Source of the DNA: Oxytricha trifallax | Taxonomy: Eukaryota > Ciliophora > Spirotrichea > Sporadotrichida > Oxytrichidae | DNA length: 64,000 nt | NCBI GenBank assembly: GCA_000711775.1 | Contig: ARYC01000800.1 | Span: 1 to 64,000, forward strand | Direction of reading: 5' to 3' | Shown here: positions 11,610-22,320 of the stretch, piece by piece | Layout of the letters: each line of letters opens with the position of its first letter | Position numbering within the stretch: the stretch's first letter is position 1 | Position numbers and translations under genes: made by a program | Notes under the pieces: generated by a model | Databases searched by the model: none | The model's input: only the letters and a program-made list of their open reading frames with translations | Told to the model about the DNA's origin: nothing

Positions 11610-12650
11610 TCTATTTATGATGAGTAATATTTAGATTACTGCTTAAGCTTAGGTATGGTACGAGCATTAATATAGACTAAATCAGACCAGTACTGAATTA
11701 TGCGGCTATAGCAAAGCTCTTACACAAGAGTGCCTCAACTATTTAGTAACATTACAATCTAGCTGTTTAGTATTTTAGTTCTAGTACTTGAAAACATCCA
11801 GTTAGAAAATAAAAGTTCACTTAAACCCATATTGACTACCTATGTGACTCTAAGACTTTAAAGTATTGGGCACATTTTCCATTAGACTAACGAGCTGTGA
11901 TGTTTCATTGCAGACTTCCTGACATGCGTATCTCTCATTAGACTATAGCCAACATTTATAGAAGAAAAGGTGTAACTTTCAAAGACAGTCAACAGAGTGA
12001 AGAGAGTAATTGATTTTACAGTGCAATTTTATAGTAATTATTTAAACTTTATAAATATAAATGATTAAATGCAGAGAGCTATTACTAACAATATCAAGTT
12101 CATACACGCTGATGAAGCTGTATTCACCTTTAATACCTTTATTAATAAGTCTTGTTATAAGAAGTATGATAATATAGAAGTCTATGATTAAAAAGTGAAG
12201 GTAGTCACCCATTCACTTTTAGCTGGTACAAGTGAATATTCAGGCTTTGAGAGTTATGTTATTCACCCTCGCTCTATTAAGCGAGACTAGTATATAGAGT
12301 TCCTACATAAGCTCAGAGAGAAGTATAGTAACCAAGAGATCATCCTGTTTGTTGATAACCTCTCAGTTCATAAGACTAAGGAATCTAAGAAAGCTTATGA
12401 AAAGTTAAACATAACTCCTATATTCAACGTTCCTTACAGACCATAATTTGATGGAATTGAATTCTACTGGATTTAAATCAAGATTCACTCTAAGAAGCTG
12501 CTGTTGTATCATCTTATGCATGAATGGCCCATCGATACAGTAGACTTAATTCAAAGCAGCTGTAAAAGAGTAATTGTAAATAAGACAACAATTTGTGCGA
12601 GAGAGGAAAGAATGAATGTTTATAAATAAGTTTTAGATTTATATGAATGA
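11610..12650 (+). pseudogene. TBE DD34E transposase (T4)
   Basis: Frame slips occur near the N-terminus relative to T2 (one T lost in the YLDLLLK region) and a TGA follows about 11790. The catalytic region is well kept: FIHADEAVFTFNTF, FVDNLSVHKTKESKKAYE and PQFDGIEFYW give D, D and E with 34 residues between the last two. The C-terminus RMNVYKQVLDLYE ends at the stop 12648-12650. Unlike T2 it has no foldback and so shows the uninterrupted arrangement. Confidence 0.84.
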
Positions 12651-12656
12651 ATATAT

Positions 12657-13401
12657 TCACATATTAAATTGGCCCATAAAGGGGTTTGGCTTCTCCTCTT
12701 CTTATGGCTTGCATGAGCCCATATTTCTTCTCTAAGTGCCAGCTCTTGCATCTATGTTCATATTATCTAGTTTTTAGACAACTTTATAAAGCCTTTTGCT
12801 CACCTCATGAATCATCTGCGACTTTCTTTCTCTGTGAATATTTGCATGCTTTTTCATATGAAATATACCAGTGCCAGATTTTCCTACAAATTTATATGTC
12901 AAAGCCTACTTGAAAGATAAGGATGTTTCTTAAGTTCCTCTAGCCAAGCTGAGCTTATTAGGATACCTTGCTTCTTGTAGTGATAGAATATCGTTTCTTA
13001 TGAGCTTCTTCAATTATTTCTCTGAGATACTCCTCTTTTATTGGACCAAAAACACCAAAAAAGAAATTTCTCTGAGAGTTTATTAGAGAGTTGTTTCTTG
13101 ATAAGAAGATAAACTACCACTTCCTCATCTTACATGGCATCCTTATAAAGATTAGTGACTGAATTATCAGGGTAGTTTGGAATTTCTATTAGTTTAATCT
13201 CTTTATTTTTAAAGCTTTCTTCTCCCAAAGTATTGCTTTCAAGAATGAAATTTTGGTACATTCTATCGTGGGGAGGAATAATCAAACTGTATAATATGTT
13301 GATAGTCATCAAGTTATCTTACCATTTAAAGTTAGGTATCGATATAGATCTTCCTTACTTCTGAATCTTGATATCATTTATTGTGCCTCTACTCTTTTCA
13401 T
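12657..13401 (-). pseudogene. TBE 22-kDa ORF (T4)
   Basis: Convergent with the transposase. The homologous start codon is ATA; the next Met (MKRVEAQQMIS) is at 13401. A TGATGA pair follows RYLTLNGKIT, so translation would end early. Downstream, IPNYPDNSVTNLYKDAM remains readable before more slips. It shares the ATA start and TGATGA with T1, so these defects predate the separation of the two copies. Confidence 0.72.
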
Positions 13402-13965
13402 TTTATCATTGAGTGATTCTATCTTTTTTCCTCTTTTTATAAATGAATTTAAGTTAAAATTTATAGACTTCTGGATTCTATTGTTTAAAAACTTACTTTT
13501 AAATATGGGCATCTTAAAGGAGGTCAAGCCTACAAAGATACATGGAGAAAGTTTGCAAAAACTGTAACAAATTTCTGAGATTAATAAACACTTTTACCTG
13601 TTAAATTCCATTAAATTTTTTACTAGATTTGTTTAATTATAATTAGTACTGGATCTAAATCCGTTTAATTTTATTTGTAACCAAAACTTAATTAGTTTCA
13701 AGTTTTAAATTAATGAGGCTTTAATGGTGTTGTTCCAGAGTGTAACAAAACCTAATTGGTACCATTACACAAACCTGAATTCTTTATAAATTGGTACAAA
13801 AATTAATATTATTAAGAATGAATTTATAAAATTTAAAGCATTAAACTAAGTATAAATATGAACTCTAATATCTCTAAATCAACCATTGTTACTTCTGTTT
13901 CAACTCATTTGCAGTGTAACTATAATTTGACAGGTTATTAGAGCTTTAATATAAATTAAAATTTA

Positions 13966-15616
13966 AATCAACTTCTCTTGATGCTGGATAATCCTAGCTC
14001 GACTTTGCCTCCTTTAAAAAGCCTGAAATCATTTATGTTGAGACGGAGTTAGTGCTAAGAGCACTTGAGTTTAAAGTAGATGTCTTCATAATTAAAGTTT
14101 AAATTAAAAAAGAGATTGTTGAAATGGGAGTCTAAACATTAATGGAAGTTGTTGAGGAGTTAAAAGAAAAACTACCAGTTGAAAAGATAAAAAAATATAT
14201 TTTAATGCTAATACTTACAAATTATTTTTCTCTTGATTAGAGATTGAAGAGACACCTCAAATCATAAAGAGAGCAGGAGGAGAGACTCAAGAGAAAGAGA
14301 CGATAAGAATCAATGAAATTACCTGCAGACAATACTGTTATAGCATGCTTCTAAGCTAAAGCAATGAATATTTCTGCATTAAATGCAATTGATCTTAGTA
14401 GTTGTATTGAAAATTACTTGCATATAAATGTATCTAACAAGGCAAAGTTAATAGTGGTCGATGATTATACATACAAAATATACCCTTTTAACAATCTTAT
14501 TAAGAATAAATAATATTAAAATGAGGAGGGGGAAGTTTCCTGTACATTTTTATTTATGTAATTTTTTATAAATTTTACATTAAATTGCTAATAGAACTTT
14601 TAATTTACAAGAAAATAATTGAAGAGGATAGTATAAGTATATTATTAACGCTATAATAGTTAAGTGTTAAATAGATATTTGATAATATAAGCATTAATAA
14701 ATTATGATAAGATTAGCTAATAATATATACTATAAAAATAAACATTTATAAATTTTCCAAAAATATTTATAATTTATAAAAAAATCATTATAAAATAATA
14801 GATTTTAAGTGTCTTTGTTTAATTAGATTTAAAATAGTCAATAATAAAAATTTAAAAACAAAAAAAGTTGGAAAAAATAAATTTGAGTATAGGAAACTTT
14901 CCTAAAAGTTTTATTCATCATAAACCAGTGCAGGAAACTTTCCCCCCCCCCTAAAATGAGTTTGCCAAAGAATACATGATTTTTATAGAGGCTTAAAGAA
15001 GAGACTGCAAGAATTTGCATAACTTAGATGCTGTCATATTAAGCTATGTTTTATCGCATTAAGGCTTAAGAAATATGAAATGACTCTGAGAGATTATATA
15101 TATAAAAACAGATAGCCTAATGACTTAAATGAAATTCTTATCAGAAATGATTTAGGGTGTTAAAGAGTTGCATGAATTTGGATTTATTCATAGAGATTTG
15201 AAGCCTGAGAATATTACAGTGAACCTTAGCCCATTAGACGTAGTAGTTATAGATTTCAATAGAGCCTTAAGATAAGAGATTGTAACCTTAGCAAAGTTTC
15301 TTTGAACACCAGTTTACTTCTCAGTAAGAGAAAAATGTACAATTGGCTCAGTTTAATGTGATGGGCATTAGCTGCAATTATATTAGAGTGCTAAATGGAA
15401 AGCATGTCTTATTTTGGAAAAAGCATGAAAAATAATCAATTAGTTTGGCTTACATATAAAGCATTAAATGTCTGCGAAGAATTTATAAGCATAATGGAAA
15501 TGATAATCGTGAGAGCTCCCACATATCCTAGAAAATCCTTAGATAACATACTTGAGCCACTAGAGAGAGCAAGATTTAAGAGATGCAACAAAGACAAGTA
15601 GATAAAATTTGTTTGA
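13966..15616 (+). pseudogene. TBE 57-kDa protein (T4), start lost and split by an insertion
   Basis: A deletion removed the ATG and first residues. Coding resumes at about 13966 with a frame like KKPEIIYVETELVLRALEF. The zinc finger is largely lost. The kinase part is split by the insertion at 14526-14951 and continues with YDFIHRDLKPEN-type sequence (GFIHRDLKPENITVNL), VVIDFNRALR and a C-terminal run MKNNQLVWLTYKALNVCEEF ending at TGA 15614-15616. Several indels. Confidence 0.75.
14526..14951. mobile_element. Small inverted-tip element with 9-bp target duplication in T4
   Basis: Flanked by the direct repeat TAAAATGAG (14517-14525 and 14952-14960). Its tips are inverted: GAGGGGGAAGTTTCCTG on the left and the complement ending in a run of about ten C on the right. 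The interior is AT-rich without a recognisable gene. Removing it with one repeat restores the T4 57-kDa gene. Confidence 0.85.
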
Positions 15617-15765
15617 ATTTAATAACCTAATATTCATTAAATGTAATAAATATTCATATAAAAACTACTTTTTCTCACCTACTCCAATAAGACCTCAACT
15701 ATACCCTAAAAATCAAAGTACTTATAAACCTCACTAAGGGGTTTTGGGGTTTTGAGAATGATATA

Positions 15766-15969
15766 TGTTCGATAGAGAATTCAAATTCAGCTTGACTTTA
15801 CTACTGGCGTTACCCCTCTATCGCATCGCTGAAACGAAATAATTCAACTTTAATTTTGGAAATCAAACAAATCACCAAAAATTAAAGTTGAGTTATCTCT
15901 CTTCATTGATGCGATAGAAGGGTACTGAAAGTAGTAAAGTCCAGCTGAATTTGAATTCTCTATCGAACA
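15766..15969. repeat. Short palindromic element (GGACTTTA family)
   Basis: Inverted arms start TGTTCGATAGAGAATTC and contain AGCTTGACTTTACTACTGGC with the inverse AAGTAGTAAAGTCCAGCTG. Related inner arms occur at 16.9, 25.0, 35.0 and 38.0 kb. It lies directly beside the right end of T4. Confidence 0.8.
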
Positions 15970-16645
15970 GGTACCTTATTGTCTAAGTTTCGAAAAAGTT
16001 TACTGCCAAAAATTTAATTAATTCTTTTTTTCTCTAATAAAATATATTTTTCAATATTAGTTACCTTTAGTTATGTTTTTTTTTCTCTCAAAACTCTGTA
16101 TTCATTAAACTCATTAGTTAAAGACTTTAAAAGATATGGTGGTTGTTTTTGCTAAATGGGTTTATCTCATCACCCAAATCAAATAATCATGTGTTAATCT
16201 TTTTGGGAAATAGCTAAAAATCAAAATTTTTCCGCTTTTTGAAACACATTCAGAAATACTGCAAATAGTAAAGTCCAAATAATATTGAGGATTTAACATA
16301 GAATCGGTTTAGATTTTAATTTTAGACACCATTTGTAACTTCCATAATTTTAATAAAATTTAATAATTTAATTTTAAATTATATATACCTATTTTAATGT
16401 ATTCGAACAATATTATTATATATAGTTTTAAAATCACTCATAAATTAATAATTTTTAATAAAATAAATATAATATTTTCTATTTTATTTTCACAATTGAT
16501 CTTAATCTTTTTTCTTAACACTCTATTTTAACTTTATTTTAATTAATAAAATTTAAATTAAAATATTTTAGAAAAGTAATAGCATTTTAAAATAGCCTCT
16601 TTATCTTCATACTTTTTATTCTAATTAAACAATATTTGAAATTTT

Positions 16646-16905
16646 TCAGGAAAAGGATGATTTGGCTCTTTTACTATTAGCTTTAATAATCCCAAATAAA
16701 AATGACATATCATAAGCTCGACTTTAAATACTTTGTGAGCCAGTATATTCATTTATTTAGACCAATCTTAACCCCTCTACTTCTTTAAATAATATGAGTC
16801 TAGCTCCATTTTTTATGTGATAGGAAATATTAACTCCAACAGCTTTACATTTATTCCAGTCATTATTATATTACTAAGATCCCCTTTATTTATAGAAACA
16901 AATTT
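16646..16905 (-). CDS. C-terminal MDS of an unrecognised gene (gene E)
   Basis: On the minus strand an open frame of about 85 codons reads like a real protein: YNNDWNKCKAVGVNISYHI, NGARLILFKEVEGLRLVQIN, EYTGSQSIQSRAYDMSFLFG, and ends ANSKRAKSSFS with TGA at 16646-16648. Residue use is balanced, unlike the Asn/Ile/Lys/Phe-rich noise around it. I do not recognise the family. The remaining exons or MDSs are not visible nearby, and a MITE starts at 16916, right where the 5' boundary falls. Confidence 0.6.
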
Positions 16906-16915
16906 AAGGAAATCG

Positions 16916-17337
16916 ATTATTGTAGGAATACATTCGATTGGGAAAATGAATTTAAATTAAATTCATTAAATATTAAAATAATGGCAGTTATCAAAACCAA
17001 AGTGACTTAAAATTGAAAAATAAATGGATTCTACGGTAAATCCCGCAATTTTAGCTGGACTTTATTATTGGCAATATTCTGAATCATCCCAGGAAGCGAG
17101 ATATTTTGATTTTGAGCTAACTCCCAAAAATAGTATAATGGGTTTTTCTCGCTTGGGCTATGAGATAAATTCATTATAGCAATAACAACCACCGTCTCAT
17201 TTTTAATGCGCTATCCAGAGAGTATAATATTGTGAGGGTTTGGAGACATTTTCCAAAAACATAATTGAAGGTAATTAATAATTAATTAATTTTAATTTTA
17301 ATTCATTTTCCCAAATCAAATGTATTCCTACAATAAT
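16916..17337. mobile_element. MITE (ATTATTG-tip, GGACTTTA family)
   Basis: Ends ATTATTGTAGGAATA and the inverse TATTCCTACAATAAT, with GGGAAAATGA just inside. The interior has AGCTGGACTTTATTATTGGC. It is very similar to 38011-38410, including the AAAACATAATTGAAGGTAAT block near the right end. No gene inside. Confidence 0.85.
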
Positions 17338-18428
17338 ATAATCATAAAAATGTTGAAATGCAACAATTTCGTTTGGTACTTAGTATTTTTACCAAGAAAA
17401 TTAAATAGTCTCCAATTTTATGAAACGTGAATGGCATATTGAATTCTTTTATAGTACCATATCAAATCTTTCAGATTCTTTAGATTAGTATTTGTATTGG
17501 TTTATTAAACTAGAAACAATATGGTAGGGTAAAGCATTACTGTTTTTTGGCATTATCGATCTAACTTTATAGCCCATTAGTCTGTAGTTTTGCTTTTTTT
17601 AATTCAATAATTCTATTTATTGATTTAATAAACAGAAAATAGGTTTCTAAGACTTGATTTAATTTTATAGAATTCCAAGATAATAAATATATATATATTA
17701 AAGGCTAGAATTATTTTTTCATTATTTTTAAAATAATTTTTGTTTATTAGCTATCATTTTCTTTAATATTTTTCAAGATTAAATGCTCTTTCTCATTGAG
17801 GAAATATCTGTTCTAAAAAAAATAAATTTTGTTAAATTCTTTTAGTTATTACTTTTTATTTAAATCTTATATTGAATAAATCTTTATATAATCCCATTAA
17901 TCTTTTTGAGAATTAAGATAAGGGTAAAATTAATTAATTAAGAATTATTATAATATTGGCTAGAATCAATTAAAAATAGCATAAACAGATAATATAAAAT
18001 CTCTGATTGGTTTAATTTAAAGGGAAAATAATTTTAGCCAATGCCTATAATTATTAGTCCAAATAGATTAAATTTACGCCAACATGTGATTATTCTTAAT
18101 TAATAAATTGTAACCCCTTATCTTAATTCTTAAAAAATTGCTTGGGTTTTAATTCCATAATAAAATTATAAATTACAATGAATTTTTATTTTTCAGGGTA
18201 TTATAAGTATTAAAATTTAATCTTATATAATCATTAAGTTGAATTTTTTTTTATTTCTTTATTTTATAATTTTATCGCCTTTTTCTTTATCAAATTCTTA
18301 GAATCTCAAAAAAATAATTTAAAATTTATTTATAATTTAAGTTAAGTCAAATGTCTGAAATTATAATAAATAACTTGAATGAATATATAAAAATTTTGAG
18401 TGGAAATTTATAATCTTTACTGAAATTT
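17338..18428. other. AT-rich spacer
   Basis: No coding-like piece, inverted repeat or RNA gene was recognised. Confidence 0.45.
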
Positions 18429-18800
18429 ATACGATTAACAGCTACCACAGCGAAAGGACAGAGACTACTATCTCAGCAGCGGTGGAACCTGGTAAGCGTT
18501 TTCTCCATACTCCCCTTTAATTGTTTACAGGAAGCAGATCTCTACGAGCTCTGTGGGGGATACTCCTAGTTCGCTAGGCTCTTATCTCTGATTTTACATC
18601 TCGGTACAGGGAAATGTGGAATGGGGGGCTAGGTGGTTTTTCGGAGTTTTCTAGTTCACGACTTGCCACGTCATTGATTGCCACGTCAACTCACTTCAGA
18701 TACTTCTACGTCACGACTAAGATTGATGGTTTGATTTTAGTATTAAACAGTGATATGTTAAATTTAATTTGAGATTACTCATTACTCATACGATTAACAG
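18429..18800. other. GC-rich segment between 13-bp direct repeats
   Basis: ATACGATTAACAG occurs at 18429-18441 and 18788-18800. The enclosed sequence, especially 18440-18720, is far more GC-rich than its surroundings and has three CACGTCA-like words near 18665-18715. A plus-strand frame of about 50 codons starts at the repeat (QLPQRKDRDYYLSSGGTW...) but is not convincing on its own. The direct repeats could be a pointer pair around an IES, or a target duplication around an inserted SINE-like unit. Confidence 0.55.
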
Positions 18801-19936
18801 TTATAATTTTTCAGTTTTTATATCTTCAATTTTATTATGCGTATGTACTACTTGTGATTCAATTTTATAAAAATAGAATTAACTTTAAAAAAACATAAAT
18901 GTTTTCATTTGTATGTTTGATATTCTTTGAATGAACTTATGATTAGAATAAACTCTGAACAACTCTTCTTAATAGAATTAAGTTTGTGTATAATAATTAT
19001 AAGTTTATTCATATATAAATGAATAATAAAATATATTTTAATTAGTTTATGCCTTTTATTGCTTACTATTTTTATCTTGTATTCAATGATCTAATTAGAT
19101 CCTTCATATTTGACATAAAAAATTTTAGTTTATCTGTACGTAATTTTTTTTTCAATCCAAAATTTGAAGATTTTTTTATTATTATCAAAAATTCCTTTCA
19201 TAATGGAAAAATTAAAATTTTAAAAATGAGTTGAATTGACACATTTTAAAAAAGTAAATTATTTAAACTTAAAAAAATTATACCACTTTGAGTACAAATT
19301 AAAGTTTAATTTAACTCTACAATTAATTTACCATATTTATTGATTAAAAAAGAGCGAGACATACATATGAATTCTTTTTAAAACTTGCTAAATTAATGAT
19401 TTACTTTAACATTCATTAAAATATAGGTCATGCAGATAATAAATATTAATAATAAATATCAAGCTCTATAAAATTTAGTTTATTTAGAAATTATTATATA
19501 ATAATCTTATATAGAAATTAATTTAAGTTTATTTTAAATTATTTTTGGAAAATTTAAAAACAATTAAAAAACTGCAATCTTCAAAATTATTCAGTAAAAA
19601 TATTATTTAATTAAAAGATTTATAAATTTTTATGCTTAATTTTAGCATTAAAGAAATGCGGTAAATCTATGTTTCATAACACTTGTGTTACTAATTAAAG
19701 AATATGTTTAGATCAAATATTAGAGTAAATATGTATATAAATAGATTAAAAAATAATTATTGTATAGCCAAATTTTAAATATACTATCATGATATTATTT
19801 AATATAATATAATAATCTATAACATATAATTATTTAGTAAAATAATTTGTATAAATTTAATATTAGAGAAATAATTTTTATATATGACGCTATTAATTAT
19901 GAATTAGAGACATAATAAAGTAGTAGAAATTTTAAG
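18801..19936. other. AT-rich spacer upstream of gene A
   Basis: No supported feature. A 61-codon standard-code frame at 19049-19234 is Phe/Ile/Asn-rich and has no paralog in the other tandem units. Confidence 0.4.
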
Positions 19937-20410
19937 ATGTCAGACTCTTGTTGTCAGTGCAACAATCGTTTCAATTTTACTATTAATACTTATATTTAAA
20001 TTTACAAAAAAAGACGGCCCATTCTACTTGAATAATTAATAAATTATTAATTATGAGTGTACATGCACATGGTGTTTTGAATGTATCAACTTCCACTTAA
20101 AAGATAATCCAAAAAGGAAAATCTACTGTCCTGACGACAAAGAAATCAGTACTTTTATTATTATAAAATACTTTGCCTGTAGTCTTGAAAGAAAACAGCC
20201 CATTTCTCCGAAAATTTGAATCATTGAACTAGCTCACAGTTATTTTGTGATGATCATGATGGGTAAACTGCAAACTAATACTGTTAAAATGCCAGATCCC
20301 TACTTTTTCTTATTGTAAACCTGACATTCATTCTATTTTTTAATTTAATTTACTCATAAAAGCCATGTATTTATCAACTTCAAATAATCAAACTTTAAAA
20401 GCTACGCAAA
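19937..20410 (+). CDS. Gene A, RING and B-box MDSs (TRIM-like TLDc protein)
   Basis: ATG 19937 begins MSDSCCQCNNRFNFT. Four tiny IESs can be read out: 25 bp with pointer TTTAC (19976/20001), 25 bp with pointer TGA (20029/20054), 19 bp with pointer ACTTT (20151/20170) and 26 bp with pointer TCAT (20328/20354). Removing them gives a RING-like set (CCQC, then LLECTCTWCFEC, then YCPDD) followed by KENSPFLRKFESLNQLTV and a B-box-like CDDHDGQTANQYC with SYCKPDIHKSH. Two one-base homopolymer indels remain in the B-box. RING and B-box domains bind zinc and commonly mediate ubiquitin transfer or oligomerisation in TRIM proteins; the role here is inferred. Confidence 0.75.
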
Positions 20411-20472
20411 CAATGTATCATATTTTTTATTAATTATGTTTATATTTAATTTGAATGTACTAAGATTGCTAG

Positions 20473-22320
20473 ATGATTACTCAATTGAGAACATTTTTAA
20501 TTAATATTTATAAACATAAAGTCTCAGCGACTTCTCTCAAGCACAAAGAAGACTCAATTAAATTTCTTCTAGTTCAAAGAGTTGATCAGCAAAGTCAAAA
20601 GAATGATTTATTTTATATTTTTTTAATGCTTGGTCGTGTTGTAACTAATGAGGAGTACCAGAAAATTAATTAAATTTTAATAAAATTGACCTAGCTTCTT
20701 CTTTGGTGGATCCACTATAAAATCCTCAAAACAGCAGATTAAAACCCCAATCATTATTAATATTATTTTTTATTCCATAAAAATATGGAGGAAGAGGAAA
20801 AAACTGAGAGCATAAAATACCATTAAAATATCTAAGAATTAATAAATGAGTCACAATCTTTGTTAAGAGAAGAATTTAAATAAGCTCTTAATGCTTTAGA
20901 AAATAATCAAACTTAAAATAACATAGAAATTAATGAATCAATTAAACTTCTTATAATTGAGTATAAATTTCTCTAAAAATTGTATATAGAAATTTTAAGG
21001 CTATTATTTTAATAAAATTAATCAAATCAAATTTATTTCTTTTCTTAGTTACATTAATATACTGAGATCTATAATTTATTGAATAAAATTTAATTAAAAA
21101 TTTTCTTTTAAATTTGATTTTTTAATATTATTGAAATACATTTGAAATGGGAAAATTCAAAAATAAAAAAGAGATGTTTTTTTTAATTATATATAACAGC
21201 CAGTAATTAGGAGTGTTCTTAATTCTAATTTGATTTATATTATTTTAACAGTAATTTATTTAAATTTAAAATCTATTAAATTAATTAAATTCATAATTTT
21301 ATAATTAGTGGGCAGGTGGGCGGGCAGGGTCCTAAGCAGACCACTTTTGTAATATAATTATATATATCTTAATATGCAATTAATTAGAGATGCGCAGGCT
21401 GCTGAGGCCACTAGACTTCATACGGAGCTGCTTGAGGCCACTGAACCCCGCAATTCGACTAGTCATCTCTCGCTGGCAATGCTTCCAGAGGTCTTAGCTG
21501 CCCTCATTCTACACCTTTAAAATGAATAGTGGCGGTTGGTAGACATAATACTTACTTAATATACTTTGCGAGTCCTCCGCGTTGTTATAAGCATACTGTG
21601 GACTATCAGTCAGTTAAATATCCGGCTTGATGTTCTCCGGCATCTTTGTCTCCATTAGTAGCCCGCATATGTAATATATTATGCATATTATGATATATAA
21701 ATATATTTACAAAAGTGGTCTGCTTAAGACCCTGCCAGACCACCTGCCCACTAATTATATAATTTAAAAAGAATAATTCATGAATAGATTTTTAATTTAA
21801 ATAAATTACTGTTAAAATAATATAAATCAAATTAGAATTAAGAACACTCCTAATTACTGGCTGTTATATATGATTTAAAAAAACATCTCTTTTTTATTTT
21901 TGAATTTTCCCATTTCAAATGTATTTCAATAATAATAAAATTAGTCTAGATAATTACGATAAAATTATGGATGAATTTAAAATATATTTTACTTTAATTT
22001 AAGAGAGACATTCAATAAAACTTTTCATTTTAATTTAATATATAATTATTAAAACTTAACCAGTAGATTCAAAGCTTTTGAAAATGCTCTTGAAATCTCT
22101 AAATTAAAACTAAGCACTTTAGATAATGTCCTTAAATCTCAATAAAACTTGAATAGTGATTAATCCAAGAAACTTGAGTTTTTATAAGATATTTTATATT
22201 TATAGCTTTTGCAAAATTAATTTGAAGATTCTTAAAAGGATCTATCTAAATAGATACAAACGATCAAGTTTGTAATTGACTCTTAGCATTTGGATTAAAA
22301 TATTTAAATTCAGAATAAAA
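20473..22320 (+). CDS. Gene A, coiled-coil MDSs
   Basis: Three coding stretches match copies B and C or have coiled-coil character. At about 20515-20672 HKVSATSLKHKEDS and MLGRVVTNEEYQKI correspond to MLGHLADGEETSEI of B. At about 20845-21000 NESQSLLREEFKQALNALE is almost identical to B and C (NESQSLLREEFKQALDGYE). At about 22065-22320 comes a Gln/Leu/Lys-rich heptad-like stretch (FENALEISKLKLSTLDNVL). Foldback FB-A (21126-21935) sits in the IES between the last two. Exact pointers were not resolved. Confidence 0.65.
21126..21935. mobile_element. Foldback FB-A with coding cargo, within gene A
   Basis: Inverted arms of about 245 bp (21126-21370 and 21690-21935) with tips TATTATTGAAATACATTTG and GGGAAAATTC just inside. 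Near the loop both arms carry the GC-rich words GTGGGCAGGTGGG and CAGGGTCnTAAGCAGACCAC. The loop is GC-rich and contains a minus-strand coding segment. It lies in an IES of gene A. Confidence 0.85.
21384..21655 (-). CDS. Unrecognised N-terminal coding segment in the FB-A loop
   Basis: From ATG 21655 a frame of about 90 codons reads METKMPENIKPDIQLTDSPQ, then YAYNNAEDSQSILSKYYVYQ, WKHCQREMTSRIAGFSGLKQ and MKSSGLSSLRIS before running into AT-rich arm sequence. Composition and base content are typical of real coding DNA and unlike the surrounding IES. It is antisense to gene A and shows no relation to it. It is probably an MDS of another gene lying inside an IES of gene A, or a fragment captured by the foldback. 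Family unknown. Confidence 0.6.

Larger units (their letters stand above)
11478..15754 (+). mobile_element. TBE transposon T4
   Basis: C4A4 ends at 11478 (CAAAACCCCAAAACCCC) and 15754, order transposase (+), 22-kDa (-), 57-kDa (+). The length of 4277 bp includes a 426-bp insertion at 14526-14951. The flanks (ACT left, AGA right) do not form a matching 3-bp duplication, unlike T2, T6 and T7. Same subfamily as T1, T2 and T5. Confidence 0.92.

Noticed and set aside
12686..12913. 75-codon plus-strand ORF
   Set aside because: Antisense shadow of the TBE 22-kDa gene of T4.
1953..15754. True internal telomeres or chromosome ends
   Set aside because: The C4A4 tracts are only 17 bp and sit exactly at the ends of transposons in inverted orientation, as known for TBEs.
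18440..18720. snRNA, SRP RNA or RNase P gene
   Set aside because: Compared by eye with U1, U2, U4, U5, U6 and SRP signature words; none matched.
19049..19234. 61-codon standard-code ORF
   Set aside because: Phe/Ile/Asn-rich, no paralog in the tandem units, no motif. AT-rich DNA with few TGA codons gives such frames by chance.
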